A stretch of 64,000 bases of DNA, taken from positions 19,715 to 83,714 of IMG/VR virus record IMGVR_UViG_3300024265_000043, one strand, 5' to 3'. The position numbers and the translations under genes were made by a program. Under the pieces are notes generated by a model, which was not told the origin of the DNA, made no database searches, and was given only the letters and a program-made list of their open reading frames with translations. Every line of letters starts with the position of its first letter. Position 1 is the first letter of the stretch. Positions 18,059 through 25,974 of this stretch are shown here, one piece after another. The DNA is from a virus.

Positions 18059-18867
18059 TGCATCTCCCCATTTTCGCCCTTGCCAGCAGGCATGAAATCA
18101 TCGGTGCTCAGTCCTTCTCTACCCACCGTAGCAATCATCTGTGATGGCGACAGTAATCCTTTTTCTTCGGTTATTCCCATAACATCCATTGCTGACACCG
18201 CTTTAATTTTCCCCTTATTCTTATTTAGCAAAGTCCCTAGCTCGGCACCCATTCTTCTCCAGAAACTATCTGTTGGCATCCACGCTAGTAATGCCTTGAT
18301 CTGATCCATTCCCCAGCCCATTTCATTATGAAGACGATCTAATACTGATGCCCCATTCAAATTTAAGTTATCTCTATTATTTCGCCTAAATGCTGGGTCG
18401 AATGGCCGCGTTTTTTCGGTCATGGTATGATATGCGGTAGCCATCTCAAGGAATATCTTATCAGGTGCTTTCATAGGATAGTTTGCTGGAATGATATCCT
18501 CCGGGCTCGTAAGATTGGTTGCCCATCCAATATTCTTTATTATCTCATCTAGCATTGAAGATACGGTTTTCACCTTAAATAGTGTTTTCCTCGAAATGTA
18601 TTCAGCATCATATCTAACGCCAGCCTTGGTACCATCGACAGTTAGATAACCATCACGATTATCACAAGGCTGCTTTGAGAGCAATAATATCAGAGCGTGA
18701 AACGCCCCGTAGAGTGCTTCACCATTTTTGCACCCCATAAGATACGCATATCCTGATCCACCTTGTTTATTTGGTACAATACAAGTAGATCGCTGCCTTT
18801 TATCTATAGATTTGGAATCCTCGAATATAGGTTTCCAGTTATTTATCTGTATTAATGGCGCGATCAT
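18040..18867 (-). CDS. probable replication initiator / helicase loader
   Basis: 275 residues. Residues about 70-125 look like the winged-helix N-terminal region of phage replisome organisers (a segment ISRKTLFKVKTVSSMLDEI followed by a GWATNL turn). The C-terminal half is basic and Met-rich. Directly upstream of and overlapping dnaB, as phage initiator genes usually are. No ATPase motif, so a DnaC-type loader is unlikely. The ribosome site before ATG 18867 is weak, which suggests coupling or low expression. Confidence 0.6.
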   Translation of the reverse strand: MIAPLIQINNWKPIFEDSKSIDKRQRSTCIVPNKQGGSGYAYLMGCKNGEALYGAFHALILLLSKQPCDNRDGYLTVDGTKAGVRYDAEYISRKTLFKVKTVSSMLDEIIKNIGWATNLTSPEDIIPANYPMKAPDKIFLEMATAYHTMTEKTRPFDPAFRRNNRDNLNLNGASVLDRLHNEMGWGMDQIKALLAWMPTDSFWRRMGAELGTLLNKNKGKIKAVSAMDVMGITEEKGLLSPSQMIATVGREGLSTDDFMPAGKGENGEMQWRRKK

Positions 18868-18933
18868 TTACAGAGCCACTGCAAAATTGAAGACATATCC
18901 CATCCAAGATAGCTTGAGCAAATTAGGAGAAAT

Positions 18934-18952
18934 GGGGCGCTCAACACGCCCC
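18934..18952 (-). terminator. GC-rich intergenic hairpin between the recT-like and initiator-like genes
   Basis: GGGGCG (18934-18939) pairs perfectly with CGCCCC (18947-18952) across a 7-nt loop, in a 93-nt gap. On the minus strand the stem is followed by ATTTCTCC, not a clean U-run, so it may be an attenuator or a small palindromic repeat rather than a strong terminator. The TGTAGGGGCG half resembles widespread intergenic palindromes of environmental bacteria (recollection, not searched). Confidence 0.45.
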
Positions 18953-18960
18953 TACAATAT

Positions 18961-19944
18961 TTAGAGTTCCATTTCGCCTTGACTATCTTTGGATTGTTTC
19001 TCTTTGACTATCTGCTTCCATCCAGCCAGGTGCTCTTCCATATATTCTATGGTTTGATGTTCAGGGTCATCTGCATTTTTGCATTCCTCGGAATACTCAG
19101 CCTCTGTAACCAGTCCAGCCTCTTTGGAATCATGCACAAATGAAATGAGCGCATTCTTGGCATCTGAAAGGGTTGGCTTCTTTTCAGGTTCGTCGTCTTC
19201 TGGCTTTTGATCGGATTCATCACGAGCTTCATCAGGAGTTTCAATCTCCTCAAATTGAGCAACAGATTCATCACTCTTAGCGCCTTTAAGCCTTTCTTTC
19301 AATCCATCAGTTTTAGACTCCGTTGCATCTTTAACTTGATCTCCTGTACTTATGACTTCAGCATTTTGGATTCTACCTGCTTCATCTGGATCGTACATGT
19401 TTGAGAGACTATAGGCAACTCTCGCACATTGGATGATAGATTTATGACGAAGCATTCTTTCAGGCCATTGCTGCCATGCTTTGCTTTTCGGCATAAAACA
19501 TTCTGCCAGTCTTTCCGTAATCACAGTCGGATGAGATCTATCTTTTCTGTAGATCGTTGTTGTGCAGGATTCGAGTTCGCCTTCATCATCAAAATTGGCT
19601 ACGCATTCTAATCCATCGTGCTCTGGTCTGGCGTTCATATAACTTAACCATCCATCAATTGGCACTATGATAGAAACAGCGCCATCTTTCTCGAACGCAT
19701 ATATTTCATTCGTGAATGGATTGAGATTATATTCTTTCGCGACGGCGAGGAACATTATCATTACTTCATTAGTTACGGTTTTACCCTTAAAACAAGTCGC
19801 CCTGATTGTATTCAGAAATTGTTCTTGAGTAACACCAACTTTGCCAGCAAAATAGCCGCTAAGGCCCTTTTGATTTACTTCAGGATTTGCTAATGCTGAT
19901 GATTCTTTTTTTGCAACCGCTGTAGTTTCTTTCTTCTTAGCCAT
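18961..19944 (-). CDS. recT: RecT-family single-strand annealing protein
   Basis: 327 residues from ATG 19944, chosen because GGAGAAGG lies just upstream; a longer frame reaches 20004 but overlaps the exonuclease gene. The core (residues about 40-190) has the RecT/Bet pattern: GVTQEQFLNTIRATCFKG, a YNLNPFTNEIYAF segment, PIDGWLSYMNARPEHDGLE and a PERMLRHKSIIQCARVAY helix. The C terminus is acidic and low-complexity. It anneals ssDNA exposed by the neighbouring YqaJ exonuclease. Confidence 0.92.
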   Translation of the reverse strand: MAKKKETTAVAKKESSALANPEVNQKGLSGYFAGKVGVTQEQFLNTIRATCFKGKTVTNEVMIMFLAVAKEYNLNPFTNEIYAFEKDGAVSIIVPIDGWLSYMNARPEHDGLECVANFDDEGELESCTTTIYRKDRSHPTVITERLAECFMPKSKAWQQWPERMLRHKSIIQCARVAYSLSNMYDPDEAGRIQNAEVISTGDQVKDATESKTDGLKERLKGAKSDESVAQFEEIETPDEARDESDQKPEDDEPEKKPTLSDAKNALISFVHDSKEAGLVTEAEYSEECKNADDPEHQTIEYMEEHLAGWKQIVKEKQSKDSQGEMEL

Positions 19945-19955
19945 TTTTCCTTCTC

Positions 19956-20921
19956 CTAGATTGGATATTTTCTGAGTGTTCGTATTGGAGTAATTTTCGT
20001 GCATTCGTCAGCAATATCTGAGTATTTACTTCTCAAAAACTTAGAATCAATGCTCCTTCTAGTTGATTCTCTGAAGTAAATTTTCTGCCCTCCAGAAATG
20101 ACTGCCTGATCATCGCCGATTAACTCTTTGACTTTAGCTTTGGCAATTTCATTCATCGCCTTGGCTTCTTTCTCGATTTTGTCTATTTCATCCCATTCTC
20201 TCACTGCCTCAGCCAAGTCGGGGCGATCAACAAAATCATCTTTGACTGCGTTTTTATCGCCGACCGACAAGAGGTAGTCACCCTTACACGTTGACCTGAA
20301 GTTGCAATGAAGACAACGCTTATCATCATCTGAGAGACCCTGCTGATCAACTCCGCCTTCAACTTCTTGCCAGAATTCATCGGCTTTTGCCTCTAACATT
20401 TCGCCCATCTCTGGGTCATAATCAACTTCAAAATCAATGAATTCCCATGTCTCTGAGCAGAAGATTACGAATGCGCCCCATTTCCAACCCTTAATGTGCA
20501 TACCCCACTGGAGTTGCAGTATATAGGCATCATAAACACCATCATGTCTAAGTTTATGGAATTGGAATTTTGAGGCCATATTCTTGACTTCGAGTACTCC
20601 TGGCCCTCTTTCGTCAAAGGCTACGATATGACGATCAATATGCACGCCACAATGAGGTTTATCATTGATGTAAGCCATTTTGTTAATCTGGAATAATTTC
20701 ACGTCATGCTTATCTGCATATTTTTGAGCAGCTATTGGCTCAATATCATGCCCGCGCTCAAAGCGGTTATCGTCGTGAAACTCTTCATAATCAGGTTCAT
20801 GACCTGTTTTCTCAAGCCAAAGTTTCTTTCTGCAACCCCAAGGGAGTAAACTGAGAACTCCCCACCAATCACTGCCACCAATGGCCCTTGATCTTTCCTG
20901 TTTCTGCTGTTCGGTTAGCAT
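19956..20921 (-). CDS. YqaJ-family (lambda Exo-like) exonuclease with a possible Fe-S cluster
   Basis: 321 residues. The N terminus has the family IGGSD motif (14-18). Nuclease residues of the PD-(D/E)XK core: Glu61 in GHDIEP, Asp96 in HIDRHIV, Glu111 and Lys113 in LEVKNM, and QLQ at 136-138. Cys30 plus Cys203, Cys206 and Cys212 (CLHC then five residues, C) match the split four-cysteine pattern of AddB/Cas4-type iron-sulfur nucleases. Would resect dsDNA ends for the RecT protein 11 bases downstream. ATG 20921 is preceded by GGAGG. Confidence 0.9.
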   Translation of the reverse strand: MLTEQQKQERSRAIGGSDWWGVLSLLPWGCRKKLWLEKTGHEPDYEEFHDDNRFERGHDIEPIAAQKYADKHDVKLFQINKMAYINDKPHCGVHIDRHIVAFDERGPGVLEVKNMASKFQFHKLRHDGVYDAYILQLQWGMHIKGWKWGAFVIFCSETWEFIDFEVDYDPEMGEMLEAKADEFWQEVEGGVDQQGLSDDDKRCLHCNFRSTCKGDYLLSVGDKNAVKDDFVDRPDLAEAVREWDEIDKIEKEAKAMNEIAKAKVKELIGDDQAVISGGQKIYFRESTRRSIDSKFLRSKYSDIADECTKITPIRTLRKYPI

Positions 20922-20930
20922 GATTCCTCC

Positions 20931-21068
20931 TTAATCTTTATCGAACATTTTGGCGAAAATAAGTATTAACATCATTAGAATCCCGACGAGAATATAATTC
21001 CCATCATTCGTTTCGAGTCCTATCAGTCCAATTCCCGCAGCCGCAAACGTTAAAATTACATATCCCAT
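20931..21068 (-). CDS. small membrane protein, 45 aa
   Basis: ATG 21068 with a strong AAAGGAGA site nine bases upstream; ends 9 bases before the YqaJ gene. Two hydrophobic segments (residues 2-18 and 26-40) with a short NDGN turn predict a two-pass membrane peptide ending in KMFDKD. No family recognised. Confidence 0.65.
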   Translation of the reverse strand: MGYVILTFAAAGIGLIGLETNDGNYILVGILMMLILIFAKMFDKD

Positions 21069-21179
21069 TTGTTGTTTCTCCTTTAATTACTGCCAGTGCA
21101 CCAACTCTCTGATCCGCTGTTTGCTAAACTCAGATTTAGAATTTCTTACTCTGTTTAGCGGTAGAAGATGCACCAGCAA
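21069..21179 (-). other. 111-bp non-coding gap with an RNA-type inverted repeat
   Basis: No coding frame. GCTAAAC (21123-21129) pairs with GTTTAGC (21153-21159), and adjoining CAGA/TCTG bases extend the hairpin. TGCACCA occurs near both ends (21097 and 21169 areas) and GTGCA/TGCAC could close the region. It may be a structured leader for the 45-aa gene or a small RNA. Confidence 0.35.
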
Positions 21180-21656
21180 TTATATGTCAAATTTCATCAA
21201 TTCTAAATTATAGCGCAGATATAAAGGGTGCTGAGGATGCCCTTTTCCAGTCAACGCTAGGCAATAAAGTTGCTTGCCGATTGAATATGCCAAGTCACAA
21301 ATCTTTTTGGCTCTCCCAATTTTTGCATGAGCACCCCAGGCGACTATTACCTCATGGCAGTCTTTCATAATTTGCAATAAATGCTTGTCATTGTCGGGCC
21401 CTATCGCATCACCAACCAGTTTTAGTTTCTTGGGATCGGTTGATCTGTATGCGTAGGCATTGCCAACAACGATTCCCCCATATCCCATTTGCTCTGCTCT
21501 CTTCATACAGCGCGATATTGTGGGATCATTGGATTCAGCATCAGCAGTGCTGGGATTCAGCATAATGAATCCGAGAAGCGGTTTATCCTCATCCCATATC
21601 CTATCAAGGCGGTATCTATAATTAGGTTCCCCAAATATTGCATCTGATCTAATCAT
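21180..21656 (-). CDS. DUF1643 family protein
   Basis: 158 residues from ATG 21656, which overlaps the end of the acyl carrier gene by eight bases (ATGATTAG). Family hallmarks: an IMLNPSTADAE segment near residues 30-40, then DPTISRCM and IVVGNAYAYRSTDP, and GHPQHPLYL near the C terminus. Members are scattered in phages and bacteria and have no established biochemical role. A TTG start at 21665 is possible. Confidence 0.85.
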   Translation of the reverse strand: MIRSDAIFGEPNYRYRLDRIWDEDKPLLGFIMLNPSTADAESNDPTISRCMKRAEQMGYGGIVVGNAYAYRSTDPKKLKLVGDAIGPDNDKHLLQIMKDCHEVIVAWGAHAKIGRAKKICDLAYSIGKQLYCLALTGKGHPQHPLYLRYNLELMKFDI

Positions 21657-21909
21657 GTTTGGCAATCAAATCTACGAATCCAGCCATTGTGTACTCGGTA
21701 GATTCCCATTCTTCATCTGTGATGTCTTCGATATCAAATTCATCTTCAATAGTCATCTCTAATTCAACAACATCAAGAGAATCTAACCCAATATCATGGA
21801 TTAAATTTGCTCCCATGACAATTTTGGATTCATCTATGCTAATATCATTGACCCGATCATTTCTCAGCATGATAGTTTTTATCCTGTCAAATATTTCTTC
21901 TTTAGTCAT
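21649..21909 (-). CDS. acpP: acyl carrier protein
   Basis: 86 residues, acidic, four-helix pattern. IGLDSLDVVELEMTIEDEF contains the invariant DSL motif; Ser44 would carry the 4'-phosphopantetheine arm. AAGGAAA precedes ATG 21909. ACPs normally carry acyl chains in fatty-acid or lipid A synthesis and also bind several non-metabolic partners. No other lipid or ketosynthase gene is near; it sits between a DUF1643 gene and a small unknown gene, so its job in the phage is open. Confidence 0.93.
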   Translation of the reverse strand: MTKEEIFDRIKTIMLRNDRVNDISIDESKIVMGANLIHDIGLDSLDVVELEMTIEDEFDIEDITDEEWESTEYTMAGFVDLIAKHD

Positions 21910-21919
21910 AATATTTCCT

Positions 21920-22159
21920 TTATGCTATTCGTTCAACTTTTGCCCCATTGACTCCATCTTCACATGCTGTAGTCACTCGCAAATTTATATCTCTGATACT
22001 ACACCAGCTATCTTTTGCCTTCCTGACGAATGGCACTTTGACGCCTGGCAGGAAATAAGCCTCTCCAACTTCTGCGTTTAACAATATCTCAAATTGATAT
22101 TTCGTCGGTTTTTCGGCTCTTTTAATATCTGTTGCTTTTTTAATTGTTGGTACGGCCAA
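21920..22159 (-). CDS. hypothetical protein, 79 aa
   Basis: Read from TTG 22159, the only in-frame start, with GGGAG ten bases upstream. Begins MAVPTIKKATDIKRAEKPTK, basic, then a mixed beta segment. No family recognised. Overlaps the upstream gene by 20 bases, so the exact start is uncertain. Confidence 0.55.
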   Translation of the reverse strand: MAVPTIKKATDIKRAEKPTKYQFEILLNAEVGEAYFLPGVKVPFVRKAKDSWCSIRDINLRVTTACEDGVNGAKVERIA

Positions 22160-22409
22160 GAGTTCTGCTCCCTATTCTTTCCCCAAATCCACTATTAACA
22201 AAATTATCTACCTTCTTTTGAAGCCCTTTTGATACTGTCCCAGGTGTTTCCGTCAACCCCATTTCTAAATATTTATCAAATCGAACTATTTGACAAGACT
22301 TCAATTTTTCAACCGTTGTTTCATTCCCGCATCCTATACATGCTTTGGCGCAGAAACTAACAAACTTATCTTCATATTCCTGTAGCGTCATATATTGAGT
22401 TAATGTCAT
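22140..22409 (-). CDS. small Cys-rich protein, 89 aa
   Basis: ATG 22409 forms an ATGA overlap with the recombinase stop, which decides the start. CAKACIGCG near residues 20-28 could bind zinc. A longer frame starting at TTG 22466 would add a CWESHIKRAH segment that, with the following TLQEYEDKF, looks like a Ros/MucR-type zinc finger, but it lies wholly within the recombinase gene. Possible DNA-binding protein. Confidence 0.55.
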   Translation of the reverse strand: MTLTQYMTLQEYEDKFVSFCAKACIGCGNETTVEKLKSCQIVRFDKYLEMGLTETPGTVSKGLQKKVDNFVNSGFGERIGSRTLGRTNN

Positions 22410-23317
22410 ATAGTGAGCCCGCTTAATATGGCTTTCCCAACAGTTCCCTTTATGGAGGGGTGGCAATAAGTCTTTGCAATAACTTCTGGAGAGACGCCAA
22501 ACATCATGCTCAATTCTTTCTCGCGAAATATTGGGGTGATACCATCTTCTCCAGTTTGTTCATAAAATTTTGTAATGCAATAATGCCTGAATGCATGAGG
22601 ATGAACCCAGCCCAAATCTATTGACTTTGCAATCTCTTTAATGATCCCCCACATGCGATGTGTTGCGACCTTAAATAATGGATCACTGCTGCTCACATCA
22701 GCATAATCATTGAAAGCCTCCAACAATCTTGGAGTCAAAGGTACCATCCTTTCACCGCCATAGATGGATTTGCCCTCGGTTTTTGTTGATCTCAATGTCA
22801 CAATATTGTTTGGCAAATCGAAATCAGATGCTCTGAGCATTGCAATTTCATGGGCCCTGGCACCGAGACATATCATGCACTCCAGTAAAAATCTATCTCT
22901 GCCGGATGAATTCTCTCTGAATAGTTTAACATCATCTTCGGTGAGAATCTTTTTCGACTTAGCTTTGTCAGAAACGGATTTCCTGATTGGTATATTAAAT
23001 GACGGCGCATTCTTAATCGCTTTAATTTCCACGAGATAATCGTAATATTTCCGAAGTGCCGTCTTGACGTGCTGCCGATACCCAGAAGGATGCCCGCTAT
23101 TTAATAATGCATCGAAATATGCCCTGATATTGGCTCCCGAAGCGGCGGCAAGGCAACCATATTTTTTAATTCTATCAGCGTTTCCTTTTGGAATATCTAT
23201 ATTAGATATTGCCCAACGATTAAACATGCGAAGCCTGCTGACATTCTGACGGATAGTTTCTTCAGAAAGCGTAGATTGTGCAATAAGAAATTCACTAAAT
23301 CGGTTTTCCCAAGTCAC
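22406..23317 (-). CDS. tyrosine recombinase (phage integrase family)
   Basis: 303 residues from GTG 23317 (GAGG upstream). SAM-like N-terminal DNA-binding domain (about 1-100) and a catalytic domain with the conserved Arg in LGARAHEIAMLR, Lys in RSTKTEGKS, HAFRH box near residue 238 and the Tyr nucleophile in AKTYCHPS near 285. The family integrates phage DNA or resolves dimers. It sits inside the early block, not beside an obvious attachment site or repressor, and shares GTGA with a 52-aa gene upstream. Confidence 0.88.
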   Translation of the reverse strand: MTWENRFSEFLIAQSTLSEETIRQNVSRLRMFNRWAISNIDIPKGNADRIKKYGCLAAASGANIRAYFDALLNSGHPSGYRQHVKTALRKYYDYLVEIKAIKNAPSFNIPIRKSVSDKAKSKKILTEDDVKLFRENSSGRDRFLLECMICLGARAHEIAMLRASDFDLPNNIVTLRSTKTEGKSIYGGERMVPLTPRLLEAFNDYADVSSSDPLFKVATHRMWGIIKEIAKSIDLGWVHPHAFRHYCITKFYEQTGEDGITPIFREKELSMMFGVSPEVIAKTYCHPSIKGTVGKAILSGLTI

Positions 23318-23472
23318 GATGTTGGCCTCGTTATAAGTTGGTAGTAAGCGCGTTTTATCAATGGATCATTTTCATACTGTTTAAGTCTTGCAGCAATTCC
23401 GTTGCCCGTCCAGTGTCCCTTTGCATAGCAATCATATCCGAAAACTTTTAAAACTTCAATAGGCTTACTCAT
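23314..23472 (-). CDS. small hypothetical protein, 52 aa
   Basis: ATG 23472 preceded by AAGGGA; the TGA overlaps the GTG of the recombinase gene. Begins MSKPIEVLKVFGYDCYAKGH. No family recognised; may act with the recombinase (for example as a small accessory factor), which is only a positional guess. Confidence 0.6.
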   Translation of the reverse strand: MSKPIEVLKVFGYDCYAKGHWTGNGIAARLKQYENDPLIKRAYYQLITRPTS

Positions 23473-23492
23473 CGGTTTTCCCTTATACTAAA

Positions 23493-23747
23493 TCAGTTAA
23501 TTCTGCGGTCTTTGGTGGTGCGCTTCTCTTCATACTTCATCGCATATTTGATTTGTCCAAGCGATGTAATCGGTTTATCATGGTCTATAGGTTTGTACAA
23601 ACCAGTTATAAATCCGTCTGGGCCATCAATTCGCCTCTCCTCACCTGAGCGACCTTCAATGCCTGCAAGCCTCTTCATCCAATGCGGCCATGCAGCACAT
23701 TCATCGCTAACTTCACGTAGGCGCTCAATAAGTTTTCGTTTACTCAT
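23493..23747 (-). CDS. hypothetical protein, 84 aa
   Basis: ATG 23747 with AAGGAG; ATGA overlap with the gene upstream. Charged protein with a GxYKP segment in the middle and a basic C terminus (EEKRTTKDRR). No family recognised. Confidence 0.65.
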   Translation of the reverse strand: MSKRKLIERLREVSDECAAWPHWMKRLAGIEGRSGEERRIDGPDGFITGLYKPIDHDKPITSLGQIKYAMKYEEKRTTKDRRIN

Positions 23748-24025
23748 GGGGACTCCTTGGGTTGGGGTTTAAAATATCCCAGATACGAAATTTGTTTCAA
23801 CGATAGAAAGCCATTACATAACGAATGTTTTGGGATTGTATCTTCATTATGGTGCCACATAGATTTGCCGAGAAATCGCCAACTTATCGCCAGCCGTCTT
23901 GATGGGAACCCCGTCGTAGATCGCAACGAAAACAACACAACACCCCCACGGCTTTTGTATTCCATTTCATAGAAATACCAATATCGATAGCCCATATAAA
24001 TCAATATCGCTCTTATCCATTTCAT
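23744..24025 (-). CDS. hypothetical protein, 93 aa
   Basis: ATG 24025, AAGGAGGG upstream. Aromatic N terminus (MKWIRAILIYMGYRYWYFYE), then a basic segment rich in Arg and Trp. Not a clear membrane protein because the hydrophobic part is short. Four-base overlaps with both neighbours. Confidence 0.6.
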   Translation of the reverse strand: MKWIRAILIYMGYRYWYFYEMEYKSRGGVVLFSLRSTTGFPSRRLAISWRFLGKSMWHHNEDTIPKHSLCNGFLSLKQISYLGYFKPQPKESP

Positions 24026-24402
24026 CCCCTACCCTCCTTGTAAGCCAGGTAAAACGCCATGAGGAGGTCGGTGAGTTCAGAAAAAGCATAATGAGGTGGT
24101 AATAGTTTACCATATCGCTTGGGATATTGTTTACTCAAAATCTCCATTAAGGCTTTATAAAAGTAGAATTCATTCCTCACAAATTTCCTATCCTTCGTTT
24201 CCTCAAGTAATTCGCGGATCCTGGCGCGGGTTATTGTAGGATGAAAATGTCTTGGCTCCCCTTTTTCATTATTCCACTTAAAGGTTGGCCCGGCTTGATG
24301 TTGTTTATATGGTTCTTCCAATACTGTCCATCCGTTTTTATTGCGCCATGCCTCAAGCACAAACTCTCTGGCCTGGATCAATCCATCTTTAGATGTTTCC
24401 AT
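24022..24402 (-). CDS. hypothetical protein, 126 aa
   Basis: ATG 24402 with GAGGGA upstream. Mostly helical and basic, with a C-terminal Leu-rich helix (SELTDLLMAFYLAYKEG). No motif. Overlaps the 3' end of the HNH gene by 25 bases, suggesting the HNH gene was inserted or extended into its leader. Confidence 0.6.
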   Translation of the reverse strand: METSKDGLIQAREFVLEAWRNKNGWTVLEEPYKQHQAGPTFKWNNEKGEPRHFHPTITRARIRELLEETKDRKFVRNEFYFYKALMEILSKQYPKRYGKLLPPHYAFSELTDLLMAFYLAYKEGRG

Positions 24403-24857
24403 GATTCCCTCTTTTTAATTTTAAGAACATTGCCGTTTGAAATATTATGAGATAGAGCAATAAGCCCCGTGCGCCTTTTGTCATTCAATATTTCTATAAC
24501 TTCATTTGCAGATAATTTTGATTGTGGTGAGCCCTCTCCAACGGCCATTCTGCCTTTACTGAGCGCATCGCGTATGTTATCCTTCTGCGTTCCTAAAAAT
24601 AGATGTTCTGGATTGATACATGATCTAACGTCACATTTATGGCAAACAAGCAGCCCGCTAGGAATAGGGCCGTTATGTCTTTCCCATGAGAGTCTATGCG
24701 CCCTATAATATTTCTTTTTGAATGTTATTTCCCCATATCCGTCAGCCTTAATATGTCCGCCCCATAGCCAGCATCCGGTGTTTGGTTCGGGATATGTGTA
24801 ATAATCAAGTTTATCATTAAGGCTCATGCCTCTAGTGGCGCGCCTATCCAAATCCAT
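24378..24857 (-). CDS. HNH homing-type endonuclease (HNH_3 family)
   Basis: 159 residues. N-terminal GCWLWGGHIKADGYGEI, then RAHRLSWERHNGPIPSG, LVCHKCDVRSCINPEHLFLGT: the beta-beta-alpha metal fold with His in the RAHR strand, Cys pairs CHKC and the catalytic NPEHL. A C-terminal helix-turn-helix-like NUMOD segment (residues about 110-150, LSANEVIEILNDKRRTG) probably binds DNA. Free-standing HNH genes of this type are mobile in phages. ATG 24857 has AAGGAA upstream. Confidence 0.9.
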   Translation of the reverse strand: MDLDRRATRGMSLNDKLDYYTYPEPNTGCWLWGGHIKADGYGEITFKKKYYRAHRLSWERHNGPIPSGLLVCHKCDVRSCINPEHLFLGTQKDNIRDALSKGRMAVGEGSPQSKLSANEVIEILNDKRRTGLIALSHNISNGNVLKIKKRESWKHLKMD

Positions 24858-24860
24858 CTT

Positions 24861-25229
24861 TTATTCCTTTATTTTAGTGAGTGATTCAGCGATAGCAATG
24901 ATGAGGTCAGAACGGTCAGAGGTATATGTTTTGCTATTGATAAATGCTGGATTTCCAACCATAATATTTACACGATACAACCTGCTCCCATTAACTGTTA
25001 ATGGTCGTTTTATCTCCCAATACCTCCCCAGAGTGTTGTCTTGCCACCACTCCAGCAATCCCATGATGATGTTGAGGTCGAGAAAATTGACCATCGTTAA
25101 AAATGCGTCTTCTGGTTTTGCAAAGCGCATACAACCTTCAATAATATTATACGAGTCAACCCCCTCCTTCTCCGCATACATCTCAGCTAGGGTATTTAAT
25201 TGCTCGGTAGTCAATTCTGGCTTATCCAT
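24861..25229 (-). CDS. phage hypothetical protein, 122 aa
   Basis: Begins MDKPELTTEQLNTLAEMYAE; resembles the small family of phage proteins with an alpha-beta-alpha sandwich (a Trp pair EWWQDN and conserved Ala/Ile-rich end). Role unknown. Start ATG 25229 overlaps the stop of a 33-aa gene by eight bases. Confidence 0.6.
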   Translation of the reverse strand: MDKPELTTEQLNTLAEMYAEKEGVDSYNIIEGCMRFAKPEDAFLTMVNFLDLNIIMGLLEWWQDNTLGRYWEIKRPLTVNGSRLYRVNIMVGNPAFINSKTYTSDRSDLIIAIAESLTKIKE

Positions 25230-25323
25230 CTTGCCAGTCTCCCCATGTTTTATTATACGCCCACCCGATTAAAGAAATGCCTATGATTATAAAAATGATG
25301 ATTCCTGCTAGAATCCACTTCAT
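25222..25323 (-). CDS. single-pass membrane peptide, 33 aa
   Basis: ATG 25323 with AAGGAAA upstream; ATGA overlap with the previous gene. Residues 4-23 are a continuous hydrophobic helix (GIIIFIIIGISLIGWA) followed by a polar tail NKTWGDWQDG. No homolog recognised. Confidence 0.55.
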   Translation of the reverse strand: MKWILAGIIIFIIIGISLIGWAYNKTWGDWQDG

Positions 25324-25619
25324 GATTTTTCCTTAAGAGCTATTCGTATAAGTTCTCCCAGCGATAACATTGCCCCTTCAAGATTTGGATGCTTTGGGTT
25401 AGCAATAATGCTCATTTTTAGTAATGATCCCTTGAGTCGCTCATTCTCAGCAGTTATGGCAACAATCTCATCACCCAATAAGTTCACAGAACAATTCGCC
25501 ATAGCAGATGAAATTTGCTCACTAAACAAGTCTTCAATGCACGACAGCGCCTCTTTTTGCGTTATGCGCAAGGAACTATAATTCATAAGTATGTTCTTCA
25601 AAACTAACGGTCTATTCAT
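25320..25619 (-). CDS. hypothetical protein, 99 aa
   Basis: ATG 25619 chosen because GAGGG lies seven bases upstream and it forms an 8-base overlap with the preceding gene. Helical with a short coiled coil near residue 60 (ITAENERLKGSLLKM). No family recognised. Confidence 0.6.
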   Translation of the reverse strand: MNRPLVLKNILMNYSSLRITQKEALSCIEDLFSEQISSAMANCSVNLLGDEIVAITAENERLKGSLLKMSIIANPKHPNLEGAMLSLGELIRIALKEKS

Positions 25620-25974
25620 CTTTAAACCCTCTCGCCCTTGCATGGGCTAATATGCGGCGATCGAGGGAGGCGTTGTGGAATGCTTGTGGATCAGTGTACC
25701 TAGTCCCGTCAATAATTTCCTCTAAAGCATATGCGTAAGAACTATGATTGCTCTTCTTCCAATCTTCAATTTCGATAGATGATATGCATTCATAGGAGTA
25801 TACACTATCCAAATTATGGCAACAATTCCCCTTCGGAGTATGCCAGTGAGGTGTGAATAATTCCTGTACGCCCTTCTCTCCAGTCTCTATTTCTTCCACA
25901 GAAAGGGAACAATCTGTTACAATCTCGGCATATGTCCAGCCTAAATTCTTCAATAGCCATTTGAATACTTCCAT
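25612..25974 (-). CDS. hypothetical protein, 120 aa
   Basis: ATG 25974 with GAGGGA spaced eight bases; GTG 25977 is an alternative. Contains TPHWHTPKGNCCHNLD, a His/Cys cluster that could bind metal, and a basic C terminus (RRILAHARARG). No family recognised. Confidence 0.6.
   Translation of the reverse strand: MEVFKWLLKNLGWTYAEIVTDCSLSVEEIETGEKGVQELFTPHWHTPKGNCCHNLDSVYSYECISSIEIEDWKKSNHSSYAYALEEIIDGTRYTDPQAFHNASLDRRILAHARARGFKDE

Noticed and set aside
22140-22466. Extended start of the small Cys-rich gene to TTG 22466
   Set aside because: It would lie inside the recombinase gene; the ATGA overlap at 22409 is the regular junction type here. The zinc-finger look of the extension is noted only as an option.
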